64,000 nucleotides of DNA from Rhinopomastus cyanomelas (GCA_013400115.1 VXBP01008918.1:39510-103509), one strand, 5' to 3'; numbered from the stretch's first letter, positions 49,265 through 58,993 are shown. Program-made: numbers and translations. Notes: generated by a model not told the origin, from the sequence alone.

Positions 49265-51508
49265 CAGAGGTCCTCAAACACTGTCCCTTGACACTGTCGG
49301 GGGCCGGGCTATAGTCTGGAAAAAAAGGAATGAATTCCTATGCACACTGCACATATTTTATTAGTAGTAGTGCACAAAAACAAACAGGAAAAAGAATGCA
49401 ATATTTAAAATGAAGAACAATTGTAACCAACAAAAACAAATAATATTTCAATGTGGACTATGGGCCTGCTTTTGGCTAATGAGATGGTCAGTGTTAGGTT
49501 CCGTATGTGTCACTGCTAGTCATAGCAAGTGATGCAAGTGTTCATCAGTTAGTCTGGATCTGATTGGAGATTTCAGATGTTTCATTCGGGAAACAGTCTG
49601 CTCACAGACACAGGTGCTGCCAAAGATGGTTGCGATTTTGAGTGCGTGGTTCCTGAGATAATGACGTGCCTCTGAGGGGAGAGATGCACAGAAATTAGTA
49701 AGACTGCTTGATTTGAGTGCGTCTTTCAGTGAGTCACAAGTCTGTAGTTTGGCCAATTCCACTTGGCAAATTAGATCAACAGTTTCAATGTCAACAGAAA
49801 ATGGGTTCTGGAAAAGCTGTCTGTCCTGTTCATGGAGACAGAGCTCTTTAAATCTAATTTGAAACTCCTCTTGCAACATTTCTAGTACATCCATCCATGT
49901 TTTGATTGGGAATGCAACTGCTGTTTTTTCTGCAGACTGGTTTTGAGTTGTGGGGAGATGGCAGTTTTCCTCCTATACTTGGTCAATAAGCAGGTCTAAT
50001 TTGACTTGAAATGCTTTCATATGTGAATACATGTCACAGATGAGCTTCCCCTTTCCTTGAAGTTAGACACTGAAATTGCTGAGTAGCTCAGTTACATCTG
50101 TCAGAAACACAAGGTGTCATTTCCATTCTGCATATTTGAGCTCTCGTACTTCTTTGTTTTTAGAAAGCATAAAATCATAAACCTGTGGAAGTAAGTCAGA
50201 AAATCTTTTCAAAACTCTCCCTCGACTCAGTCAATGGACTTCTGTGTGGTACAGAACATCTTCATAGGCAACATTTAGCTCTGACAGAAATTTCTGAAAC
50301 TGTCTGTGGTTTAGTGCATGAGCTCTAATGAAGTCAACACAAGAAACCACAATTTTCATGACAGAGTCCAGCTTCAGTGATTGACAACACAGTGCTTGTT
50401 GGTGGATGAAGCAGTGTATAGCTATTGGATGTGAATGGTTGTGTTTGTCCATCTCTTTGTTAATGCATGCAACCACTCCTTTCATGGACCCCACCGTGCT
50501 AGGAGCACCAGCAGTTGTCACACTGAATAATTTACCCCAGTCTAGCTCGAAATCATTCATAGTTGGCAAACTTCCTCATAGATATCCTCTCCTGTAGTTG
50601 TTCCTTTGATGCTTTTCAGTGCAGCAAGCTCCTCTGTGACTTCGAAGGAATCATTTGTCCCACACATGAAAGTTAGAAGTTGTGCAGAGTCACGAACATC
50701 ACTGCTTTCACCCAGTGCCAGTGAGAAATAGCAAAATTTTTGAGGAGCTTTGCAACTGCAGATTCAAATTTTCCCCCCTTTCTTCAGTCCTTCGTGTAAT
50801 TGTAGGTCCTGGACACATCTCTTTGGGAACAGAAAGAAGGCATTCTTTGACAAATTCTCCCTCTATGAATGCTTTGCCGGTGCACCCTATGAGCTTGGCA
50901 ACTTGATAGCTTGCTCGAAGTGACGATAAAAGAGCTGCTTTTGCTTCACAAAAGTATTTTGCTGAGTTGCCAATCCATGTTTCAGTCTTAATATTTTATC
51001 TCTTCTCACTTGTCTGACCAAAGAATCATATTTATCTTTATGCCGTTTCGTAGTGTCAATGCAAATTGTATTCCTTGAACACAGACACTGAATTCTGGCA
51101 TATCAGACAAACAGCTCTTTCTTTGTACTCCGTAAAAAAATGATCAGAAGTCCACTTTTCTTAGAATACCCTCCACTCAGAGTCAATTTTTCCTTTTTTT
51201 GACATGATGCTGTATGCGCTTCCCACTGGTGCTGGGTGGTTTGTGCTGCCTGCCTTGTCCTGCCTGGAAGCTGGATAGAGGGAGGGAGAGACAGGAAAGA
51301 CGCCCACCTTGCTGATGCCACCTCCCCCCTCCTCAGCCTGGCCATGCAGTCTGCAGTTGGCAGGAAGTTGGCAGCTGCTCAGTTTCCCCCCTGCAAAGCC
51401 CAGGTGTGGGGGGAGGGGGGCAGGGGGAGTTCTGTAAATACCAGCGGGACACACTGGAGACCCTGAGGAGCTCTGTCTGGCCCACGGGCCGGGGTTTGAG
51501 GACCCCTG
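49265..51508 (-). mobile_element. hAT DNA transposon, near full length, decayed transposase
   Basis: A 2244-bp element bounded by inverted repeats CAGAGGTCCTCAAAC (49265) and GTTTGAGGACCCCTG (to 51508), matching at 14 of 15. Perfect 8-bp target duplications GTGTAAGG flank both. The subterminal region is GC-rich at the promoter-side end (51210-51495) and AT-rich after the gene. The transposase lies on the minus strand. Cut-and-paste hAT, Charlie-like by transposase type. Such DNA transposons are scarce in birds, so a copy with an exact target duplication suggests later arrival than usual (inference). Confidence 0.92.
49520..51205 (-). pseudogene. hAT (BED-finger) transposase pseudogene
   Basis: The likely start is the ATG at 51205 (MSKKGKIDSEWRVF), just after the GC-rich leader; the end is TGA at 49520. 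A BED-type zinc finger follows the start: VCLICQ near 51090, then HYET and a frameshifted H near 51045. The middle section 50231-50569 has the LDWGKLFSVTTAGAPSTVGS block and CFIHQQALCCQ (a typical hAT core section with an aspartate-bearing TDGAPA-like motif, here TTAGAPS). The end, 49520-49894, is the hAT C-terminal dimerisation domain (LRNHALKIATIFGSTCVCEQ, then SRLTDEHL). Stops and frameshifts, for example near 50570 and 49895-50230, kill it. Closest known type: hAT transposases related to GTF2IRD2/SCAND3-like proteins. Confidence 0.88.
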
Positions 51509-51516
51509 GTGTAAGG
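51509..51516. repeat. hAT target-site duplication, right
   Basis: GTGTAAGG, identical to 49257-49264. Confidence 0.92.
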
Positions 51517-51666
51517 GAAGAAATATGTATCAAGGCAATTTGGTGTATTTCTGGCCTCCAGTCACTAGGGGGCAGCAGCAACAGGAGCTCGCATCCAGCT
51601 GCTTCCATGCTTTCATGAGAAGTGAGGGAAAATGGCGCTGGCCAGTATCGCGCCCTTCCCCCGCAT

Positions 51667-52572
51667 GCACGGGGTGCTTGGCGATGGAACCCTGCTGGCG
51701 TCCTGCTCTGCCCACCCAAATCCCTGCAGCCCACCTCCCCCTTGCGAAAACAGAACCGCACTTACAGAATCACAGAATCACAGAGCATTAGGGACTGGAA
51801 GGGACCCTGAAAGATCATCTAGTCCAATCCCCCTGCCACAGCAAGGTCACCTAGCTTAAATTATTGCTGCCTCTTATCACCCAAGATTCCTTCTCTTGCA
51901 GAAGGAAGCCTAAATTCAGAGGTAACAAGCAGTTCCTCCCTTCTGCCTCCTGCAGCTGTGGAACATGCAGGTTTCCCCAACCAGGACAAGAGTAACTGCT
52001 TCTCTTTGACACATCAGCACGAGAGAAACACAGAAGCCTATGCCTGACAAAATGCTCTCTGGTGTTCCAGCCAGAGGGAAGAAAGGAAAAACACTTTCAA
52101 TCCTGAAGATGCAACATTACTAAAATACTTTAACAGACTAAATTAACCTAATTTTGTCATTTATCTTCTCTCCCAATTTCCAAACAGGCAGGTAAACATG
52201 AATCAGTCATCTTCAGGAGAAACAGCCTTCTGTTCTTTAAATGTCCCACCTTTAAGATCAGAGCTCTAGGCATTGCGGCAAAACAAAACACCTTAAAGTG
52301 CAAGATAGATTTCCTCCCAATTTACCAGTAACAGTTGATGAAAGCTTAACTAGAGGGTAGCATACAGGAGAAGACAGGTGGGCTGGGCAGTAGATCAGAG
52401 CACAGGTGCCATGTGTCCTTTCTCTTCCGTGGCTGGCCAAGACTGCCTGGCTCACCCCCTACTGCTGGCTTTTCCTGATGGTCCACCAGGACCCTCCTAC
52501 TGTGGGATAGAGGGGAATGGTTTGGGAGATACACAAGTTCTTTTTCTATGTCCTAACTTATAACCCATCACA
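51667..52572 (-). repeat. endogenous retrovirus 3' LTR (interrupted)
   Basis: Two blocks match the right-hand copy: 51667-51768 to 58994-59115, and 52277-52572 to 59125-59599. On the minus strand the LTR begins TGTGATGGGTTATAAG at 52572 (right copy: TGTGCTGAGTTATATG), a normal TG start. A CR1 scrap interrupts it at 51769-51856. The 51857-52276 block has no partner in the other LTR: either the right copy lost it or it is foreign to the LTR. The true left limit is uncertain and may reach the hAT at 51516. Confidence 0.78.
51769..51856 (-). mobile_element. CR1 3' scrap inside LTR
   Basis: GAATCACAGAATCACAGAGC, then GATCATCTAGTCCAATCCCC and GCAAGGTCACCTAG. It lies inside the 3' LTR, directly after CGCACTTACA; the right LTR continues there without it. 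Confidence 0.88.
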
Positions 52573-54440
52573 CTCCAGAAGAGTCAGTCTTCTTTGTGGC
52601 ACACAGTGAGTTTCACCATTCTTTCCCATCACCCAATAAGTATGACCCGGTCCTTGGGCAAAAACAGCCCCATGAAGGGGTTTTCCTTCACCCATGGCTT
52701 TTCCCAAAAAAATCTTCTCTTGAATCACAGGGACTTCCTTCTACTGTATGCAACAAATTTGATTAGGTAGGGCCAGCTCAGTTGGTGGATCCTCTGCTAT
52801 TCAGCAACCAACCACGTAGCTTCTGCTAGGTTCTTATCCCAGGTCTTGAAGATTCCACTGCCCGTGGCTTTCAGTATAGTCTTTAACAAGCCATTGTGAT
52901 GTCCAAACTTTCCTGATGCTGGTGCATAATAAGAGGTATGATATATCCATTCCACACCATGTTCCTTAACCCACGCACGTACTTGATGTTTTTTGAAGTG
53001 GATACCATTGTTGGACTCAATTCTTTCTGGGGTCCCATGTCGCCATATAATTTGTTTGGTGCCACAGATAGTGTGTTGGGCAGTTGCACTGAGTGTCAGG
53101 TATGTTTCTAACCATCCAGTGCTTTGTTCCATCATGGTTAACACATACCGTTTGCCCATACAGGTTTGGGCAAGAGTTATGAATCACAGAATCATAGAAT
53201 CATTATGGATCGGAAGGGACCTCGAAAGATCATCTAGTCCAATCCCCCTGACACAGCAGGATCACCTAAACCAAGTCACACAGGAACACATCCAGTCGGG
53301 TCTTGAGCCTCTCCAGAGAAGGAGACTCCACAACCCCCCTGGGCAGCCTGTTCCAGTGCTCCGTCACCCTCACCGTGAAGAAGTTCCTTCTCAGGTTGAT
53401 GTGGAACCTCCTATGTTCCAGCTTACAACCATTGCCCCTCGTCCTATCACTACATGACACTGAGAACAGCCCAGCTCCATCCTCCTGACACCCACTCCTC
53501 AAATATTTGTAGACATTCATGAGGTCACCCCTCAGTCTCCTCTTCTCCAAGCTAAAGAGACCCAGCTCCCTCAACCTCTCCTCATAAGGGAGGTGTTCCA
53601 CCTCTCTTATCATCTTTGTTGCCCTACGCTGAACTCTCTCCAGAAGCTCCACATCCCNAGACACAGGCCTCCAACCAGACTCTGTCCCATTGACCACCAC
53701 TCTCTGACTTCTACCCTGTAGCCAGTTTACAATCCACCTCACTACCCGAAAATCCAGGCCACACTGCCTCAGTTTGTCTGCAAGGATGCTGTGAGAGACC
53801 GTGTCAAACACCTTTCTTAAGTCAAGATAGATGACATCCACGGCTCTGCCATCATCCATCCACCTGGTTACGCCCTCATAAAAGGCTATCAGGTTGGTCA
53901 AGCATGACTTCCCTTTTGTGAAGCCATGCTGACTGTCCCTAATGACCCTCCTGTCCTTGATGTGCCCAGAAACAGCCTCTAGTACAAATTGTTCCATCAT
54001 CTTTCCTGGGATGGAGGTGAGGCTGACCGGTCTATAGTTACCTGGGTCTTCCTTCTTTCCCTTTTTAAAGGGAAAAGCAATCAACCTGCCAGGCTTCTCC
54101 ATACTTGTACTTTTGCCAGCGTTCCCCATACCACAGTTGTTTCATTCACCTAGCCCACTTTATGGCAGCACATGTATCACAATCATGGAACCTGTGCAAA
54201 AGCATCTATGGTTAAATCTACTTCTTGATCTCAAGTCCACCAGTAAGTGACACCTCTGACTTGGTGGCCTGAAGTGTCATGGGCCACCAAGTGTCGCTTG
54301 GCTAGGAACGGTTCACTCTTGAGCTCCTTCCAGTCTAGATCAGTCTTGACAACCCTGGCTGCCTGATCTGCCTGATGGTTGTGCAGTTGCTCTTCAGTAG
54401 CTTGGTCTTTAGGCACATGAGTATCTATGTGCCATAGTTT
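52573..54440 (-). pseudogene. pol: ERV integrase remnant, split by a CR1
   Basis: The N-terminal zinc-binding histidines (HLVAHDTSGH) lie at about 54272-54301 and the cysteine pair (CDTCAA) at about 54160. A CR1 (53184-54072) then splits the gene. The core resumes at about 53180 (TCMGKRYVLTMMEQSTGWLE) and runs in 52797-53159. Two catalytic acidic positions are lost: ESNNGIHF has N for D, and the SGKFGHHNG block lacks the usual glutamate. The C-terminal part continues in shifted frames to the LTR edge at 52573 (VPQRRLTLLEC). No coding space remains between integrase and LTR, so there is no env. Confidence 0.85.
53184..54072 (-). mobile_element. CR1 LINE inserted in integrase, single-N gap
   Basis: The reversed tail starts TCACAGAATCATAGAATC at about 53184. 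The 287-codon minus frame 53266-54129 reads through ERV integrase into CR1: GKKEDPGNYRPVSLTSIPGK, HGFTKGKSCLTNLIAFYEGV, VIYLDLRKVFDTVSHSILAD and WLQGRSQRVVVNGTESGWRP. A lone N at 53658 follows, then DVELLERVQRRATKMIREVE and the C-terminus to FLCDLV. The palm segment with FADD (about 450 bp) is missing exactly at the N. Otherwise open and young. Confidence 0.93.
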
Positions 54441-54858
54441 CACCTTCAGTCATTCCAGTCGGGCGGCAACGTCCTGCCATAGATCAGTAGCCCAAATTGG
54501 TTTACCGTTATGCAACCAATTGTTTAGTTTCCAGTCTTTCAGCCATCCCCACAGGTACCATCCAAGAATTGGTGTAAAGGTAGAGCATGGGCCATTTCTC
54601 CCGTTCTGCAATGTTCAGGGCCAACTGAACAGCTTTTACCCCAGCAAACTGGCTCGATTCTCCTCTTCCTTCATTTACTTCTGCAAGTTTCCTAGTAGGG
54701 CTCCAAACAGCAGCCTTCCATCTCCACTGGGCATGACCAATCAGTGAACAAAGCAAAGTTTTTCTCATCACTAGACAGTTCATTATACTGTGGTGCTTCT
54801 TTAGCTCTTCTGGTGGCACCCTAGAGTCCATTCCCTCTGGCCAATGGGTGATCATCTC

Positions 54859-55009
54859 ATAGAATCATAGAATCATAGAATCATTACGGATTGGAAGGGA
54901 CCTCGAAAGATCATCTAGTCCAATCCGCCTGCAACAGCAGGATCATCTAAACCAAGTCACACAGGAACCTGTCCAGTCGAGTCTTGAACATCTCCAGAGA
55001 AGAAGAGAA
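54859..55009 (-). mobile_element. short CR1 insertion with target duplication
   Basis: A 151-bp CR1 3' end: three CATAGAAT units, GATCATCTAGTCCAATCCGC, then GAGTCTTGAACATCTCCAGA. It is flanked by CATCTC at 54853-54858 and 55010-55015, a 6-bp target duplication inside ERV pol. Confidence 0.88.
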
Positions 55010-55183
55010 CATCTCCATCGTACCAGGGCGGTTAAGAGATCCAATCTTTGCTCTTTGCGTTATCAGAGCCATCCACTTACTCCAAGTGCTATCAGTAGCA
55101 TGATGTGTTCAGGAACTGTTCCCTTTGTACATCCACCCCAAGACAGGCAACCTGGGGACCAGGAGAAGCTGTGACTCAGTGCC

Positions 55184-56699
55184 ATCCTAGAGTGCTGAGA
55201 GAGCTGGCAGATGAACTGGCCGAGCCACTCTCCATCATTTTCCATCAGTCCTGGCTCACCGGAGAGGTACCAGGTGACTAGAAACTGGACAACGGGATCC
55301 CCATCCACAAGAAGGGTCGGCTGGAGGATCCTGGGAACTACAGGCCTGTCAGCCTGACCTCAGTGCCAGGGAAACTGATGGAGCAGGTTATCTTGGGGGC
55401 AGTAACTGCACACCTGAGGGATGGCCAAGGGCTCAGGTCCAGCCAACATGGGTTCAGGAAGGGCAGATCCTGCCTCTCCAACCTGCTCTCCTTCTATGAT
55501 CAGGTGACCCGCTTGGTGGATGTGGGGAGGCCTGTGGATGTGGTCTATCTGGACTTCAGCAAGGCCTTTGACACTGTCCCTCACAGCAAACTGCTGGCTA
55601 AGCTGTCAGCCCACGGCTTGGACGGCAACACTCTGTGCTGGGTTAGGAACTGGCTGGAGGGCCGAGCCCAGAGGGTGGTGGTGAATGGTGCCACATCCAG
55701 CTGGCGGCCGGTCACTAGTGGTGTCCCTCAGGGATCAGTGCTGGGCCCCATCCTCTTTAACATTTTCATAGATGATCTGGATGAGGGCATTGAGTCAGTC
55801 ATCAGCAAGTTTGCAGATGATACAAAGCTGGGGGCAGATGTGTCTGAGTTGGAGGGCAGAAGGGCTCTGCAGCGGGACCTTGACCGCCTGGACAGATGGG
55901 CAGAGTCCAACGGGATGGCGTTCAATAAGTCCAAGTGCCGGGTGCTGCACTTTGGCCACAACAATCCCATGCAGAGCTACAGGCTGGGGTCGGAGTGGCT
56001 GGAGAGCAGCCAAACAGAAAGGGACCTGGGGGTGCTGATTGATACCCGCCTGAACATGAGCCAGCAGTGTGCCCAGGTGGCCAAGAGGGCCAATGGCATC
56101 CTGGCCTGCATCAGGAATGGTGTGGCCAGCAGGAGCAGGGAGGTCATTCTGCCCCTGTACTCTGCACTGGTTAGGCCGCACCTTGAGTACTGTGTCCAGT
56201 TCTGGGCCCCTCAATTTAGGAAGGACATTGAGGTGCTTGAGCGTGTCCAGAGAAGGGCAACGAGGCTGGTGAGGGGCCTTGAGCACAAGCCCTATGAGGA
56301 GAGGCTGAGGGAGCTGGGATTGTTTAGCCTTGAGAAGAGGAGGCTCAGGGGAGACCTTATTGCTGTCTACAACTACCTGAGGGGTGGTTGTGGCCAGGAG
56401 GAGGTTGCTCTCTTCTCTCAGGCAGCCAGCACCAGAACAAGAGGACACAGCCTCAAGCTGCGCCAGGGGAAATTTAGGCTTGAGGTAAGGAGAAAGTTCT
56501 TCACCGAGAGAGTCATTGGCCACTGGAATGGCCTGCCCAGGGAGGTGGTGGAGTCGCCAACTCTGGAGCTGTTCAAGGCAGGATTGGACGTGGCACTTGG
56601 TGCCATGGTCTAGCCTTGAGCTCTGTGGTGACAGGTTGGACTTGATGATCTATGAGGTCTCTTCCAACCTTGATAATACTGTGATACTGTGATACTGTA
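55184..56699 (+). mobile_element. young CR1 LINE inserted in ERV pol
   Basis: A 5'-truncated 1.5-kb CR1 running from the RT entry (VLRELADELAEPLSIIFHQS) to an intact 3' end: TTGGACTTGATGATCTATGA, then CTCTTCCAACCTTGATAATA and GATACTGT octamers to 56699. ERV RNase H codons flank it on both sides (GTESQL left, RAASEV right), giving a near-exact insertion with at most 2-3 bp duplicated. Oriented opposite to the provirus. Its tail octamer (GATACTGT) differs from the ATTCTATG type of other copies. Confidence 0.95.
55282..56613 (+). CDS. CR1 ORF2 reverse transcriptase, long open frame
   Basis: 443 codons open from just after a TAG at 55279-55281, which replaces a tryptophan codon (GEVPGD-stop-KLD), to the natural stop at 56611-56613. 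The CR1 reverse transcriptase copies LINE RNA at the target site. Visible blocks are GNYRPVSLTSVPGKLMEQV; HGFRKGRSCLSNLLSFYDQV; motif A YLDFSKAFDT with catalytic D at 55552-55554; GVPQGSVLGPILFN; motif C FADD at 55810-55821; and the thumb up to the HWNGLPREVVESP end block. All catalytic residues are present. The endonuclease domain is missing, so this copy cannot move by itself. It is the best preserved coding sequence in the window but is transposon DNA, not a host gene. Confidence 0.9.
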   Translation, partial: KLDNGIPIHKKGRLEDPGNYRPVSLTSVPGKLMEQVILGAVTAHLRDGQGLRSSQHGFRKGRSCLSNLLSFYDQVTRLVDVGRPVDVVYLDFSKAFDTVPHSKLLAKLSAHGLDGNTLCWVRNWLEGRAQRVVVNGATSSWRPVTSGVPQGSVLGPILFNIFIDDLDEGIESVISKFADDTKLGADVSELEGRRALQRDLDRLDRWAESNGMAFNKSKCRVLHFGHNNPMQSYRLGSEWLESSQTERDLGVLIDTRLNMSQQCAQVAKRANGILACIRNGVASRSREVILPLYSALVRPHLEYCVQFWAPQFRKDIEVLERVQRRATRLVRGLEHKPYEERLRELGLFSLEKRRLRGDLIAVYNYLRGGCGQEEVALFSQAASTRTRGHSLKLRQGKFRLEVRRKFFTERVIGHWNGLPREVVESPTLELFKAGLDVALGAMV

Positions 56700-56990
56700 A
56701 TCACTTCAGATGCTGCTCGCACTCCTTCATAGGCTGCCAGTATCTCTTTTTCATTTGGAGTATAGCTAGTTTCTGAGCCCCGATATGCTCAGCTCCAAAA
56801 CCCAAGGAGTCGACCTCGTGTTTATCTTGGAGCTTTTAGCCAAAGACTCTATGTAGGACCATTGTCACTGACTGCTGTGTAGAGTATGTTACTGATCGAC
56901 TGGTCCCAGGGCCATAGCATGGGCTATCTCTCACTTAATCTGTTGAAAAGCAGTTTTCTGTTCGGTGCCCCTTTCAAAGAGCCTCTTCTT

Positions 56991-57880
56991 TCAGGTTACA
57001 TTATACAGGAGCTTCACAATCTGACTATATCCTGGGATATGCATCCTCCAGAATCCCACCACTCCTAAGAATGTTTGGGTCTTCTGATTAGTGGGCTGGG
57101 CCATGGATGTTATTTTATTGATGACTTCCATAGGAATGTGATGACATCTCTCTTGCCACTTAACTCCCAAGAACTGAATTTCTTGAGCAGGCCACTTCAC
57201 CTTGCTTCTCTTGATGGCACAACCAGCATTTAGCAAGATGTCAATTAACTCCTGGCCTTTCTCAAAGACTTCTTTTGAGGTGTCACCCCATACTATGCTA
57301 TCATCAATATAATGAAAATGTTCAGGACCTCCACCCTTCTCTAGTGCAGATTGAATTAGCCCATGGCAGGTGGTTGGGCTATGTTTCCACTCCTGGGGCA
57401 ATCAATTTCACGTATACTGGATTCCCCTCCGGGTGAAGGTAAACTGAGATCTGCACTCTGCTGCAATGGGAATGGAGAAGAAATGGAAATCTATAGTTGC
57501 ATACCATTTAGCTTCTTTGGTCTCCAGTATATACCGGAGCTCCAGCATGTCAGGGACAGCAGCACTGAGCGGTGGCGTGACCTCATTCAATGCACAATAA
57601 TACACAGTCAGTCTCCATTCCCCTCTAGGCTTCCACACTGGCCAAATTGGGCTGCTGTACGGTGAGTGAGTCCTACTAATAACTTTCTAATTGATGAATC
57701 AATTTCCGTATGGGGACCAGGGAGTCCCTGTTGGTGCGATATTGACGGCGCTGTGTTACTCGGTATGCAACGGGTACCTGCTGATCTTCCACTTTCATTA
57801 GGCCCACTACAGAGGAGTCATCTGACAGGCCAAGTGTCATGGACAACTGCTTACACTTTTCAGTCTCAGTGGCTGCCACA
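56991..57880 (-). pseudogene. pol: ERV reverse transcriptase remnant
   Basis: Three minus-strand frames: 57676-57879 (RT start; RVTQRRQYRTNRDSLVPIRK), 57408-57638 (fingers and palm; WRLTVYYCALNEV, then KWYATIDFHFFSIPIAAE with motif A aspartate) and 56991-57401 (catalytic YIDD in HFHYIDDSIVWG, then IQFLGVKW). Motif A and YIDD are intact, but frameshifts separate the blocks near 57402 and 57640. Neighbours are the protease to the right and the connection/RNase H to the left, the standard retroviral order. Confidence 0.88.
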
Positions 57881-58230
57881 CCAAAAGCCCATTTGCACCC
57901 TTTTGGGTCTTCAAAGTGCCCTCCTTATAGAAAGTCCAGGCCTAAGATGCATGGAACATCTGGGCCAGTCACTATAGGGTGTGTCTTCCAGTCAGCCCCG
58001 ATGAGGCTTACTTCAGCATCCAACCTAGTGAGTTCTTGTTCACCTCCAGTGACTCTACAGATAGAAATGCTCTGCAGTCTTTTGAAGTTTGAAGGTATAA
58101 CAGTGCATTCTGCACCCGTATCTCCTATGGCTCTGTATTTCCTAATTTTTGATGTGCCAGGGCATTGGACCCATACAGTCCAATATACACGGTGTCCTTC
58201 TCCTCCGCCTGACTGAAGGCAGGACCCCCC
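57881..58230 (-). pseudogene. pro: ERV aspartic protease remnant
   Basis: The minus strand reads YRAIGDTGAECTVIP at about 58100-58145, the retroviral protease active-site motif DTGA. It then reads LTRLDAEVSLIGADW and VTGPDVPCILGLDFL at about 57925-57965. Residue content fits a short pepsin-like half-enzyme that works as a dimer to cut Gag-Pol. It is joined to gag by shifted frames. Confidence 0.8.
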
Positions 58231-58993
58231 TATAGATCAGAGTTATCCTCAGAGTCATCTGCCTTGCTTAGCTCAGACTTAGATGACTCTCTCCTTGGTC
58301 TTCAGCCAACAGGGGCAGCCCTTTTCATAGAGGAGTTGCTGTTAAGACATTCATTCTTCGGCAGCTCTTTTACTCTTGAAATCAGAGCTGATGCAGGCTT
58401 GGACTCCCACTTGGTCATGTTGTCTACATTTTCTTTCGGCAATCCCCACAGGAAGCCTCGGAATGCTTCTGCCTGAGACTGAGCTTGGGCTGGTTTTCTT
58501 TGAGGCTTTTTCTTAAAGATGGAAGATATTCGTATATTCTCTGCAGCACTGGTGTCAAGTGGCCTTCCCTTCTCAGACATTGTCTCTTGCAATTCCTTGA
58601 TCTGCTCAGCGACCGACTCTCTGACAGCCTGTATATGTTCAGCAACATATACAGCTTTGACCTCTAGTGAGAGAAGCCACCCAAGCAGGGCGTTTGACAA
58701 TGTCCTCAAAATGTCTGAGATGTTGCATAGTTTCTCCAATATTTTGAGGAGGGTTGTCATGTTAATTTGCAATCCACACTGCCAGAGAATTTGCACATGC
58801 AGGGTGTGCACACCATGCAAGCTTTCTCAACACATTCCTGTAGACAGGTTCATAGTCTGGAGTTGACTCTTCATTCTTCCTTGGATTACAGATTATTCCC
58901 TGGCACGCCATCTCTCGCAAGGCTTGGACATCCAGCTCTATGATCGTCCATTTAGGAAGCTGCCAGTCAAGGTCATCTTTTGTGGGGTATCTT
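58231..58993 (-). pseudogene. gag: ERV gag remnant, 5' part lost
   Basis: Two overlapping shifted frames. 58762-59109, from about 58975 on, holds the capsid-like segment LDWQLPKWTIIELDVQALRE, then DYEPVYRNVLRKLAWCAHPA. 58302-58820 holds the C-terminal part (MTTLLKILEKLC, a helical stretch AVRESVAEQIKELQETMSEK, and basic KKKPQRKPAQAQS). No clear CCHC zinc knuckle is seen. The LTR abuts mid-gag at about 58994 with no primer-binding site or leader, so matrix, leader and part of the LTR have been deleted. Confidence 0.65.

Larger units (their letters stand above)
54441..56990 (-). pseudogene. pol: ERV RT-connection and RNase H, split by two CR1s
   Basis: Pieces in gene order (right to left): 56700-56990 (EKEILAAYEGVRAASEV at the left edge), 55010-55183 (TESQLLLVPRLPVLGWMYKG, STWSKWMALITQR, GSLNRPGT) and 54441-54858 (MITHWPEG, WRWKAAVWSP, ESSQFAGVKAVQLALNIAER, MLYLYTNSWM). 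RNase H ends near HIDTHVPKDQ, about 54415. The conserved TDSW acidic residue is N (YTNSW), so RNase H is dead. CR1 copies at 54859-55009 and 55184-56699 separate the pieces, and the reading resumes exactly across both. Confidence 0.82.

Noticed and set aside
51333..51761. 142-codon minus-strand frame over hAT and LTR
   Set aside because: It crosses the hAT inverted repeat and the LTR, and GC-rich sequence keeps it open by chance.
55795..56523. 242-codon minus-strand frame
   Set aside because: Shadow of the CR1 reverse transcriptase on the plus strand; the real RT motifs are on the other strand.
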